A DNA stretch of 64,000 nucleotides, taken from the NCBI RefSeq assembly GCF_029168945.1, contig NC_083606.1, positions 19,990,041-20,054,040 on the forward strand. Reading direction: 5' to 3'. Below the pieces are notes generated by a model that had not been told where the DNA came from, did no database searches, and saw only the letters and a list, made by a program, of their open reading frames with translations. The translations under genes and the position numbers were made by a program. Positions 1-11,049 of the stretch are shown piece after piece; the stretch's first letter is position 1; each line of letters starts with the position of its first letter. The DNA comes from Cannabis sativa. Taxonomy: Eukaryota; Streptophyta; Magnoliopsida; Rosales; Cannabaceae.

Positions 1-851
1 GTCATTCGACAAGGGAATTAACGAATGTCACTCGGTAATGACTTCTCAAAAATTAATTCGACAACCTCCCTAGAGAAGTCACTCGGCAATGACTTCTTAA
101 GAAGTCACTGGGTAATGACTTCTTAAGAAGTCACTCGACAATGACTTCTCAAATAGTCACTCGGTATCCTCCTTTGAAAAGTCACTCGGTAGCCTCCCTA
201 GAGAAGTCACTCGACAATGACTTCTTGAGAAGTCACTCGGCAATGACTTCTCAAGAAGTCACGCATAAATAACTTCTTTGAGAGGTCACTCAGCCATGAC
301 ATTACAAATGTCACTCGGCCATGATCTTGAAAAACTTGGAAGAATTTTCCCAAGCCAGAGGAGAATGAAAGCGACAAGGATACAATCACAAGGACATGGT
401 AAGCATGCGAGGAGAGTACGACCATGCCTACAAGCTCTGAAAGCAAGGAGGTACTGCACCTATAGGGTCTGAGGAGCTGACCAAGGGTACACTGTAGCCA
501 CAACCCCTGTGACCCAGGACCATCTGACACCAGACAAGGGTATGAAGTGTAAGACCACCTTCTACACCTACGATTTACACCCTGAAAGTGATAGCTTGTC
601 CCCTTTGGGACCACTATGTATCTCAAGCCACTTAGGCCTATAAATACCCCATCCTAAAATGTGAGAAGGGGTTGGAAAATTAGAGTTGTAATCTTGAGCT
701 TGAAAGCAATAGAAGAAAAATTTTCTCTACTCTAAAATTTCATGGTCATTTGAGGTTACATTTTATCATCATCTCCTTCTTATTTTTGAGTTTAAGTTTA
801 GATTTTGATTTTCCAGCTACAAAGTTAGTTGACAAGTTCTCGTCGTCAACA
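1..851 (+). mobile_element. 3' part of an LTR (truncated by window edge)
   Basis: The block looks like the U3-R-U5 of a plant LTR. It has a repeat-rich upstream part, a TATA-like box at 637-646 (cctataaata), a pyrimidine-rich leader and an end in CA (gtcaaca, 845-851). No open frame in it resembles a protein. The left end lies outside the window, so neither the other boundary nor a target duplication can be checked. It may be a separate solo LTR or the neighbour of the Tat-type element that starts near 877. Confidence 0.5.
20..330. repeat. Palindromic tandem repeat, about 25-bp unit
   Basis: About eleven imperfect units start near 24, 79, 103, 131, 157, 181, 206, 232, 258, 284 and 311. The common unit is gtcactcggtaatgacttct. 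Each good unit is an inverted repeat (GAAGTCA...TGACTTC around an 8-nt loop), so either strand could form a run of small hairpins. It lies upstream of the TATA-like box of the LTR, where enhancer repeats of plant LTRs often occur (inference). Confidence 0.85.
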
Positions 852-1300
852 CAAACTAATATGCCTGAAATGTAAGTGTTATCCTGATTTTTCCCACTTG
901 ACGTGGCATGTCCACGTGGCCAAGATCAATGCCATGTGAGAGTACAACTCGTCAAGAAGAAGGTCAAGCCATCTACTCAACACTATAACTAACGGGGGGT
1001 CAGAGTACTTAGAAGGGATGATGAAACGACGAACAACCACCCCGAGGGGGTTGGTCGACCACTCTTGGTCAGCCCTATGGACAACATAGGCTGGCTAGCT
1101 TTCAAGCATTATGTGGCCAGCCAACTTGCACTTGGCAAGTGCATGGCTGGTCAGCCTTTGCCTGGCAGGCCTTTGGTGTGCAGCCTTCATCCATGGACAA
1201 TAAGTTAAGCAGCAAATTGGGCCTTGACAACCAACAAAAATAGGGGAAATATTAACTTCCCTATTTTTGAGGGATAATTAACTCATTTAAAGTTTATTAT

Positions 1301-3575
1301 TGTAAAGCCCGCTTAGTTAATTTGGAAATTAGCAGTTGTTTATGATCAATTATGAAATTATTTATAGCTATTTAAATAATTTATTATACTGTTATTTATG
1401 TTATTTAGTAGCTTGCATATTTTGTAATTCCGGTGCCCGGTATTTTGGAACTCGGCGTTTGGCTCAGTAGAAATCACAACTTAGTATGTTAGCAGTTTGG
1501 GGACGGGTTTTAGACATTGGGAATGTCGAGAATGGCCGGGAATTTAGAATGTCCCAAAAATACCCCTTTAGTATGATTTATGTGGTTTTAAGGTGGAGGG
1601 GCAAAATGGTCTTTTTGCCCCATTAGTATTTTGTCTTTTGTGATTTTATGAAATGGAAAAATAAATGCTTAATTGTTTAATTAATGGCTGAAATAAAATG
1701 TGATAAGTGAATTATATTCTTCTTTTTTCACAAACATTCAACACTTAGTCAAAATTTAAGAAATTTTCAAAACACTCAAAGCTCTCTCTCTCTCTCTATT
1801 TTCGGCCAAAGCTTGGGCTGCTAGGGCTGGGATTTTTTCTGCTCAAAGCTTGTAATTTTCAACTCATCCTTGTGTAATTCTAGTCAAGGTTTGATCTCTT
1901 GTAAATTCCCTTTGTGTTTTCTTGAATTTTAAGTGAAATTGATGAAATGCATGCATGATTTTGGTATATGTTGCTGCTGTGATTCTTGTTGTTGTTTCTG
2001 AGATTTAAGCATGTTAAATTGTGGTTATTTTGGTTGTTAGTAATGAATGTTAATTGCTTTGCTCAAGTTTGGAATTTTTAGCTAAAAATATGGTTTTCAA
2101 AGAGAATTGTTTAGATTCTGTTTCTGTGTTGTTGCTGTAGTTTCTAATAGTTTTCAGAGGTGATTTTATGCTAGTTTAAGTAGAATTAAGCTAGTGGAAT
2201 GCATGTTTAGGTGGATTTGCTCAAGTTTGAGTTTAGAACTCAAAGCTTGAGCTCCAATGGTGATTTTTGTTTCTGTGATTTCTGGGTTAGTTTGTTGCCT
2301 TAGATTTGTTCTTTGGGGTGTTTAGAGCAGGTCTGGAAAGTTTGGAACCATTTGGGGTTGAATTGGTCGGGTTATGAAAAATTTGGTTTGCTTTGCTCGC
2401 GAGGAACCGAATTCGGTTGTGCATCCGAATTCGGATGAGGGTCCCGACTTCCCAACCGAATTCCGGTTGGGCAACCGGCTCACGGTTGGGGAATTTTTCG
2501 TAACCCGTGTTTTCCTCATTTTTATGTTTTAGGGGTATTGCCATGCTTTTTATCGATAGGGAAACTTTTAGTTCCTAGTTTTAGTCCCCGGAAGTGATTT
2601 AGCGTGTCACTTATAGCGTTGTAATTTTTATGGTTTAGGAGCCGATGTCCGCTCGGCTTCAGTTCCGGTCGGGTTGACGGCACACCCGAATTTGGAATCC
2701 AGTAAGATTAGTATAACAAGATGCATATGTAGATTACATGTTTAGCGTGCATGTAGGAAGCCTATTAGATTACATTAGTTGTATGTTGGCTTCGAACCAT
2801 CCAACCCCGTCACGTCGGTACAGTGGAGTATGACCAACAATGGAGTATGACCGTTTTGACCGATCAGGCTGACATTTGGTTGGTGGTTCCGTGCTATTGA
2901 CGTATCCCGTCGGTACAGCCGGAGTATGACCGGCGGCGGAGTATGACCGGTTCGACCGATCGGAGGATATAGTAACACGTCGGTACAGCCGGAGTATGAC
3001 CGGCGGCGGAGTATGACCGGCTCGACCGATCGGGTTGTTACGTGTCAATAGTACCGTCCCTATGAACGTTCGTAACTCGGTACCATGTTGGACATGGCGG
3101 TAGTGGCTCGGTACCATGTTGGACATGGCGATGCGGGACTCGCATCGTGTTGGACACTGCAGTTAGAATTATGTATGATATTATTATGCTTTTCTTACTG
3201 AGTCTGTCGACTCACAGTTTATGTTCATGTGTAGGTAAAGGCAAGGCTATAGCTGATGGACCGTGAGCGAGCTTGTGAGATTGTACATGTCGGGGCGGTT
3301 AGGCCTGGAGCGTACGATCCTCGGGACAGCAAGGCTGAATTTTTGTAACTGGTCGTTAGACGACTTTTATTTTTATGTAATGGTTAAACAGTTAAACCTT
3401 TTTGTAAATGATTTTATAATCGGGATCCCGAGTCTTTTGTAATATGGTTTATAAGTTTAATTAAAAAGCAAAATTTTAATTAATCACGTTTTTCCATAAA
3501 CCTCGTTGATTAGCAACGAGCTGCACAGTACGTTTAAAAATCACGTAATACGCCTAAGTTAGTTAGGGTGTTACA
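1301..3575 (+). repeat. 5' LTR of the Tekay-like element
   Basis: It is 2,275 bp, TG...CA, and nearly identical to 8542-10825 over most of its length. It contains a short CT microsatellite near 1785 and a GC-rich block (about 2400-3140) with tandem repeats. Several short open frames here are repeat artefacts, not genes. Confidence 0.95.
2800..3140. repeat. GC-rich tandem repeats inside the LTR
   Basis: A unit built from 'gtcggtacagccggagtatg' plus 'accggttcgaccgatcgg' recurs about three times, followed by a repeated 'ggtaccatgttggacatggc' unit. The matching block of the 3' LTR is 10050-10400. The two copies differ here much more than elsewhere in the LTRs. Confidence 0.8.
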
Positions 3576-3578
3576 ATT

Positions 3579-3593
3579 TGGTATCAGAGCCGC
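3579..3593 (+). promoter_or_regulatory. Primer binding site (initiator tRNA-Met)
   Basis: TGGTATCAGAGC begins three bases after the 5' LTR end. It is complementary to the 3' end of plant initiator tRNA-Met, the usual minus-strand primer for chromoviruses. Confidence 0.93.
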
Positions 3594-3852
3594 CAGGTTG
3601 TCTTCCGAAGATCGTCACGACATGTACAATCATCATCGGCTAGCTCGGTTCACGGTTCAGTAAGCCTTTATTGCTTTAGTAGTTTATTTTATTCAGTTAT
3701 GAAAAAGAAAAGCCTGTTAGGAAGCATGTTAGTAGCCTGATAGTAGAATAGGCGCATGTTTTGTTTCTAATTTCCAAATTAAGCGGCATTAGTAGCTCTC
3801 CTTGAATACGACTGATATGCCAACTCTTGGTTTCGCAGGCGGTTCTAACTAG

Positions 3853-4926
3853 ATGGACGCCAGGCGGACCACCAGGAGTCAGGGCAACTCAGTGGGGTCG
3901 AATCAAGGACAGGGAGCTCAGTTTCCCCCACCTGCTAGGGGCCGAGGTAGAGGTCCCCGAGGCAGGGCTCATGGCCGGGGTGATGAGAACCCGCCACAGG
4001 CTGCCCAGCTCCCCGGCCCGATCAGGGAGCCCCGAACTGGGAGTTGCAGTTTGCGGAAATGCAAGCCCGGATCGAAGAGCAAGACCTCGAGATTCGTAGG
4101 TTGAGACGGCGGGGTGCTCCTGCCGGTTCCGGTGCCCATAGTTCCAAAGTGGCACCTCGCCCTCGCCGCCTGTGCCGAGATAGTGGTGGCGGCCCATAGA
4201 TTAGAACCTCTGTATGAGCGGTTCCGGAAGCAAGCACCTCCGGTTTTCCTGGGAGGTCCGGACGTGATGAAAGTCGAACAGTGGCTGACGGTGATCACCA
4301 AGATACTGAATTTTATGGGTGTTACCGGTAACGACAGAGTGGTGTGCGCCACATTTCAGTTCCAGGAGGACGCTCTGGTATGGTGGGACATGGTGTCTCA
4401 GATCCATGACGTCACCACCATGACCTGGGAAAGGTTCCAGGAACTCTTTAATGCGAAATACTACAATGAGGCGGTCAGAAGCGCCAAGAGGAAAGAGTTC
4501 GTTCACCTGACCCAGCGGGAGAACATGAGCGTCACTGAGTATACTACTCAGTTTGATCGGTTGGCGAGGTTAGCCTCGGGAATTGTGCCGACCGATTTCA
4601 GCAAGAAGGAGAAGTATCTAGACGGGTTGAATCCCAAGATCAGGCATGATCTGATGATTACCACAGACGACAGCACCACCTATGCTCAGATGGTGGAGAA
4701 GGCACTGCGAGCTGAGGGCGCAGTGGGGTGCAAGTCAGAATCAGCGAGTACTCCGGTTAGTGGCGGGGCTCCTACCCCTCCTGCATCAGGCTATAGCAGG
4801 GGGAGTAGTGGTTCGGCCATTGATCAGAGGAAGAGGGCACCCACTGCTTCCGGTGGCTCGAGTCAGAACAAGAGGTTCCGGGGGACCCAGAACAGAGGGA
4901 GTCGTCCTGGTGGTACTGAGACCTGA
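3853..4926 (+). pseudogene. gag: gag of the Tekay-like element, broken
   Basis: The likely start is the ATG at 3853 (MDARRTTRSQ), followed by a Pro/Gly/Arg-rich N-terminus. The capsid-like part is recognisable from about 4200: FLGGPDVMKVEQWL, YYNEAVRSAKRKEF and YTTQFDRLARLA are typical of the retrotransposon gag domain. Two compensating frameshifts lie near 4035 and 4195. The stretch between them reads correctly in another frame (FAEMQARIEEQDLEIRRLRR). An in-frame TGA at 4924-4926 separates this part from the zinc knuckle. An intact element would read through into pol as one polyprotein, because the frame is the same on both sides of the stop. Confidence 0.85.
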
Positions 4927-7900
4927 TTCTCCTATCCCGAGTGCCCTAGCTGCAAGAGGCACCATCGGGGCGAGTGCAAAGGTCAGGGATGCTTCCATTG
5001 TGGCATGCCCGGACACTTCAAGAGGGAATGTCCCCAGCTCCGACCAGAGGCACCGCGAGCTCCAGCGATACCCACTCCAGCCAGGGTGTTCGCTATCACG
5101 CAGGTTGATGCAGATGCCAGCCCATCAGTTGTCATAGGTCAGCTTTCTATTAACAACTCGCTATATTCAATGCTGTTTGATTCTGGGGCTACACATTCCT
5201 ATGTGGCGGCCAGAGTCTTTAGTAAATTGGGTAGACCCTATGATAGATATGAATCAGGGTTTGGAACCCTGTTACCTGGCGGAGAATTGGTTATCTCCAA
5301 TAGGTGGATTAGGTCTATGCTGATCAGGATAGATGGTAGAGAGTTAAGTGCTGATCTGATAGAGATGAGCTTAGTCGAATTCGATATTATTTTAGGAATG
5401 GATTTCCTATCTAAATATTTGGCGAGCATTGACTGTAAGAAGAAGATGGTGGTCTTCCAACCGGAAAGTGAAGAACCGTTTGTATTTGTGGGTTCAGTTC
5501 AGGGATCTCGGATCCCGGTGATCTCGGCTATGTCAGCGAGAGAATTGTTGCACGGCGGTTGCTTAGGGTTTCTGGCCGTGGTGGTGGACACCACTCGACT
5601 AGATACCATTCGGCCAGAGGACATCAGGGTGGTTCGGGAATTTTTGGATGTTTTCCCCGAAGAACTTCCAGGGTTACCACCTCAGCGGGAGATTGATTTC
5701 GTGATTGACTTGGCACCAGGGGTGGAACCGGTCTCCAAAGCCCCATATAGAATGGCTCCAGCTGAACTTAAGGAATTAAAGATTCAGCTCCAAGGGTTGC
5801 TTGACATAGGGTTCATTCGGCCCAGTGTATCACCCTGGGGAGCCCAGGTTTTGTTCGTCAAGAAGAAGGACGGATCTATGAGGATGTGCATCGACTACAG
5901 GGAATTGAACAAGCTAACGGTGAAGAATAAATATCCATTACCTAGGATCGATGACTTGTTCGATCAGCTTCAGGGGAAGACGGTCTTTTCTAAGATTGAT
6001 CTCCGTTCGGGTTATCATCAGTTGAGAATCCGAGAGGAGGACATTCCAAAGACGGCTTTCCGCACTAGGTATGGACATTACGAGTTTCTGGTTATGTCAT
6101 TCGGACTAACCAATGCTCCCGCATTCATGGACCTGATGAATAGAGTATTCAAGGATTTCCTCGATATCTGTGTGATTGTGTTTATCGACGACATCCTCGT
6201 GTACTCTCAATCAGAAGAGGAGCATGAGTTACATCTTCAGATGGTACTGCAACGACTTCGAGAACATAAGCTTTACGCCAAGTTCAAGAAATGTGAGTTC
6301 TGGTTATCCCAGGTGTCCTTCCTTGGGCACATTGTGAGTAAAGATGGGATCAAGGTGGATCCCGGGAAGATTGAATCCGTCAGGGATTGGCCGAGACCGA
6401 AGACAGTGATAGAGATCAGAAGCTTCTTGGGTTTAGCTGGGTACTACCGTAGGTTCGTAGAAGGGTTCTCCAAAATCTCAATGCCCCTAACCGAGCTTAC
6501 AAAGAAGAATCAGCGATTTATCTGGTCAGATAAATACGAAGCTAGTTTTCAGGAGCTGAAACAGAGGTTGATTACTGCTCCAGTGCTAGCTTTGCCTTCG
6601 GACAAGGAGAAGTTTGTAGTTTACTGTGACGCATCCAAACAGGGTTTAGGGTGTGTGTTGATGCAAGCCGATCGGGTCATCGCTTATGCCTCTCGTCAGT
6701 TAAAGGATTATGAACAGCGATACCCGACTCATGATCTAGAATTGGCCGCAGTGGTTTTTGCACTGAAGATTTGGCGGCATTATCTTTACGGGGATAAGTG
6801 TGAGATCTATACCGACCATAAAAGTCTCAAGTATTTCTTTACTCAGAAAGATTTGAACATGAGACAAAGGCGTTGGTTGGAATTAGTGAAGGATTACGAT
6901 TGCGAGATCCTCTATCATCCCGGAAAAGCCAATGTAGTGGCTGATGCCCTGAGCAGAAAGGGTCCCGGGCAAGTAGCTAGTTTGGTTCAGATCTCACCTC
7001 AGCTAGCAGAGGATATGGTTAGATCCAGCATTGAGTTTGTGGTAGGTCAGCTTCACAACTTGACGCTGCAATCTGATCTGTTGGAAAGAATAAAAGTCGC
7101 TCAGATGACAGATCCGGAGTTAGTGAAAATCCGAGATGAGGTATTGGCCGGTCAAGCCAAGGACTTTTCGAGTGTCGACAAAGGATGCTTTTGTATAAAG
7201 CCAGGGTTTGTGTTCCGAACAGTGTGGAACTTAGAAATGAGATCTTTGAGGAGGCTCATTCTACCCCATATTCTCTGCATCCCGGCACCACCAAGATGTA
7301 CCAAGATTTGAAACCGTACTTCTGGTGGAGCGGTATGAAGAAGAATTTGGTAGAATTCGTATCGAGATGCCTCACTTGTCAGCAGATTAAGGCTGAACAT
7401 CAGAGACCGACGGGGTTGTTGCAGCCTCTAACCCTACCAGAATGGAAATGGGAGGATATTACGATGGATTTTGTGGTCGGGTTACCTAGGACCACGGGTT
7501 TATTTGATTCCATCTGGGTAGTGGTGGATCGATTTACGAAATCTGCTCATTTTCTGCCGGTTAGAACAACATTTTCAGTGGATCAGTTGGCAGAATTGTA
7601 TGTCAGAGAAATAGTGAGACTTCACGGGGTACCGAAGTCTATAGTTTCGGACAGGGATCCGAAGTTCACCTCCAAATTTTGGCAAAGTTTGCAGCGGGCA
7701 ATGGGTACAAAGCTAAAATTTAGTACAGCATTCCATCCTCAGACAGATGGTCAGTCCGAAAGGACAATTCAGATATTGGAGGACATGTTGAGAGCCTGTG
7801 TTATGGACTTTGAAGGCTCATGGAATAAATACCTACCGTTGATAGAATTTGCGTACAACAACAGTTATCAGAGTACAATAGGGATGGCTCCCTATGAACT

Positions 7901-8540
7901 GTTGTACGGTAGGAAATGTAGATCCCCTATCCACTGGGATGAGACAGGGGAAAGGAAATACCTAGGTCCAGAGTCAGTGCAGCGGACCAATGAGGCAATA
8001 GAGAAAATAAAAGCTAGAATGATTGCCTCACAGAGCAGACAGAAGAGTTACGCAGATCCAAAACGCAGAGATGTTGAGTTCCGAGTAGGGGACCATGTGT
8101 TTTTACGAGTATCTCCGATGAAGGGGATTAAACGTTTCGGGAAAAGAGGTAAGTTATGCCCTAGATTTACAGGACCTTTCGAGATTCTCGAGAAGATAGG
8201 TCAAGTGGCATATCGGTTAGCATTGCCTCCAGCCTTATCAGCAGTTCACAACGTATTCCATCTCTCGATGTTGAGAAAATACGTTTCAGACCCCTCTCAT
8301 ATACTCAGTTATGAGAGTCTTCAGCTACAACCAGACATGACTTATGAGGAACAGCCAGTGCAGATCCTGGATAGAAAGGATAAAGTCCTTCGGAATAAGA
8401 CCATAGCATTGGTCAAAGTTCTCTGGAGAAACAGCAAGGTGGAGGAAGCCACCTGGGAGCTAGAGTCAGATATGAGAGCTCGATATCCAGAGTTATTCAG
8501 GTTAGATTTCGGGGATGAAATCCTTTTAAGGGGGGGATAG
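4927..8540 (+). pseudogene. pol: pol of the Tekay-like element (zinc knuckle, PR, RT, RNase H, IN), one frameshift
   Basis: Numbering from the Met at 5005. A CCHC knuckle ([14 protein letters not shown]) spans 4990-5031. Protease has LFDSGATHS at residues 57-65. RT has [20 protein letters not shown] (about 298-317) and the catalytic FIDD at 393-396. RNase H has D542, E579 and D604, ending in VADALSRK. A frameshift near 7183 moves the reading into the frame beginning at 7185. Integrase, numbered from there, has H25, H32, C62 and C65 of the zinc finger and the catalytic triad D95, D156 and E192 (35 residues between the last two). The C-terminal part, including VLWRNSKVEEATWE, resembles the chromodomain of chromoviruses. 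The stop is TAG at 8538-8540, at the polypurine tract. Confidence 0.92.
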
Positions 8541-8541
8541 T
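8527..8541 (+). promoter_or_regulatory. Polypurine tract of the Tekay-like element
   Basis: aagggggggatag lies directly before the 3' LTR start at 8542. This is the normal place and composition for the plus-strand primer. It overlaps the pol stop codon. Confidence 0.85.
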
Positions 8542-10825
8542 TGTAAAGCCCGCTTAGTTAATTTGGAAATTAGCAGTTGTTTATGATCAATTATGAAATT
8601 ATTTATAGCTATTTAAATAATTTATTATACTGTTATTTATGTTATTCAGTAGCTTGCATATTTTGTAATTCCGGTGCCCGGTATTTTGGAACTCGGCGTT
8701 TGGCTCAGTAGAAATCACAACTTAGTATGTTAGCAGTTTGGGGACGGGTTTTAGACATTGGGAATGTCGGGAATGGCCGGGAATTTAGAATGTCCCAAAA
8801 ATACCCCTTTAGTATGATTTATGTGGTTTTAAGGTAGAGGGGCAAAATGGTCTTTTTGCCCCATTAGTATTTTGTCTTCTGTGATTTTATGAAATGGAAA
8901 AATAAATGCTTAATTGTTTAATTAATGGCTGAAATAAAATGTGATAAGTGAATTATATTCTTCTTTTTTCACAAACATTCAACACTTAGTCAAAATTTAA
9001 GAAATTTTCAAAACACTCAAAGCTCTCTCTCTCTCTCTCTCTTTTCGGCCAAAGCTTGGGCTGCTAGGGCTGGGATTTTTTCTGCTCAAAGCTTGTAATT
9101 TTCAACTCATCCTTGTGTAATTCTAGTCAAGGTTTGATCTCTTGTAAATTCCCTTTGTGTTTTCTTGAATTTTAAGTGAAATTGATGAAATGCATGCATG
9201 ATTTTGGTATATGTTGCTGCTGTGATTCTTGTTGTTGTTTCTGAGATTTAAGCATGTTAAATTGTGGTTATTTTGGTTGTTAGTAATGAATGTTAATTGC
9301 TTTGCTCAAGTTTGGAATTTTTAGCTAAAAATATGGTTTTCAAAGAGAATTGTTTAGATTCGTTTACGTGTTTATTCGTTGTAGTTTCTAATAGTTTTCA
9401 GAGGTGATTTTATGCTAGTTTAAGTAGAATTAAGCTAGTGGAATGCATGTTTAGGTGGATTTGCTCAAGTTTGAGTTTAGAACTCAAAGCTTGAGCTCCA
9501 ATGGTGATTTTTGTTTCTGTGATTTCTGGGTTAGTTTGTTGCCTTAGATTTGTTCTTTGGGGTGTTTAGAGCAGGTCTGGAAAGTTTGGAACCATTTGGG
9601 GTTGAATTGGTCGAGTTATGAAAAATTTGGTTTGCTGCCTGCGAGGAACCGAATTCGGTTGTGCATCCGGAATTCGGATGAGGGTCCCGAATTTCCCGTA
9701 ACCGATTCGGTTGGGCAACCGGTCTACCGGTCGGGGAATTTTTCAGAACCCGTGTTTTCCTCGTTTTTATGTTTTAGGGGGTATTGCCATGCTTTTTATC
9801 GATAGGGAAACTTTTAGTTCCTAGTTTTAGTCCCCGGGAAGTGATTTAGCGTGTCACTTATAGCGTTGTGATTTTTATGGTTTAGGAGCCAGTAATCCGC
9901 TCGGCTTCGGTTCCGGTCGGGTTGACCGCACACACTGAATTCGGAATCCGTAAGATTAGTATAACGGTATGCATATGTAGATTACATGTTTAGCGTGCAT
10001 GTAGGAAGCCTATTAGATTACATTAGTTGTATGTTGGCTTCGAACCATCCAACCCCGTCACGTCGGTACAGCCGGAGTATGACCAGACGGCGGAGTATGA
10101 CCGGTTTGACCGATCAGTCGACATTTGGTTGGTGGTTCCGTGCTATTGACGTATCCCGTCGGTACAGGTGGAGTATGACCAAGCGGAGTATGACCGGTTC
10201 GACCGATCGTGAGGATATAGTAACACGTTGGTACAGTGGAGTATGACCCGGCGGCGGAGTATGACCGGCTCGACCGATCGGGTTGTTACGTGTCAATAGT
10301 ACCGTCCCTATGAACGTTCGTAACTCGGTACCATGTTGGACATGGCGGTAGTGGCTCGGCACCATGTTGGACATGGCGATGGCGGGACTCAGTATCGTGT
10401 TGGACACGGCAGTTAGAATTATGTATGATATTATTATGCTTTTCTTACTGAGTCTGTCGACTCACAGTTTATGTTCATGTGTAGGTAAAGGCAAGGCTAT
10501 AGCTGATGGACCGTGAGCGAGCTTATGAGATTGTACATGTCGGGGCGGTTAGGCCTGGAGCGTACGATCCTCGGGACAGCAAGGCTGAATTTTTGTAACT
10601 GGTCGTTAGACGACTTTTATTTTTATGTAATGGTTAAACAGTTAAACCTTTTTGTAAATAATTTTATAATCGGGATCCCGAGTCTTTTGTAATATGGTTT
10701 ATAAGTTTAATTAAAAAGCAAAATTTTAATTAATCACGTTTTTCCATAAACCTCGTTGATTAGCAACGAGCTGCACAGTACGTTTAAAAATCACGTAATA
10801 CGCCTAAGTTAGTTAGGGTGTTACA
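8542..10825 (+). repeat. 3' LTR of the Tekay-like element
   Basis: It is 2,284 bp, with the same ends as the 5' LTR, and is followed by the ATTAT duplication. Long stretches are identical to the 5' LTR. Differences cluster near 9360-9390, 9640-9740, 9885-9950 and 10050-10280. Confidence 0.95.
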
Positions 10826-11049
10826 ATTATTTAATTATGGAAATATAACTTTATTTACCTATTTTCAAGGGATATTAATTATGTAAGATCTACTAAATAA
10901 AGAGCATTAGTTGAACCCTAATTTCCTAAGTCTTATGCTCTCAGTTCTAAGCTCTGAAGCTCTAAGTTTGAAACTCATCTCTCTCTTCTCTCTCTCACAC
11001 GCCATATGAGATTTGCCAACCCAATTCTCATATTATAATCTTAAGAGAG

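Larger units (their letters stand above)
1301..10825 (+). mobile_element. Complete Ty3/gypsy chromovirus (Tekay/Del-like), 9,525 bp
   Basis: Two long LTRs (1301-3575 and 8542-10825) both start tgtaaagccc and end gtgttaca. They are flanked by the perfect 5-bp duplication ATTAT at 1296-1300 and 10826-10830. Between them lie a tRNA-iMet primer binding site, gag with a CCHC knuckle, protease, RT, RNase H, integrase with a chromodomain-like tail, and a G-rich polypurine tract. Domain order and long LTRs fit the Tekay/Del chromoviruses. The lineage is a judgement from motif style, not from a tree. The copy is not autonomous as read: gag-pol carries one stop and at least three frameshifts. It is inserted inside the LTR of an older Tat-type element. 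Confidence 0.93.
877..11045 (+). mobile_element. 5' LTR of Tat-type Ty3/gypsy element, split by a Tekay-like insertion
   Basis: The segments 877-1300 and 10831 to about 11045 join into one LTR of roughly 640 bp once the nested element and one ATTAT copy are removed. It starts tgttatcc and matches, with much divergence, the segment starting tgttatccc at 17166; both share tacgtggcatgtccac or a close variant. After the insertion come a TATA-like stretch (aaataaagagcattag) also seen in the right LTR and a CT-rich leader. The LTR then runs straight into an integrase remnant, so the end of the LTR, gag, protease, RT and RNase H are missing. Confidence 0.6.

Noticed and set aside
207..626. 139-codon - strand frame near the window start
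   Set aside because: It crosses the palindromic LTR repeat and resembles no protein family.
2770..3126. 118-codon - strand frame (and its counterpart near 10114-10407)
   Set aside because: It is a repetitive frame through the GC-rich LTR tandem repeat, present only because the repeat lacks stops in that phase.
3889..4506. Several - strand frames opposite gag
   Set aside because: They are shadows of the GC-rich gag region; the + strand has the recognisable domains.
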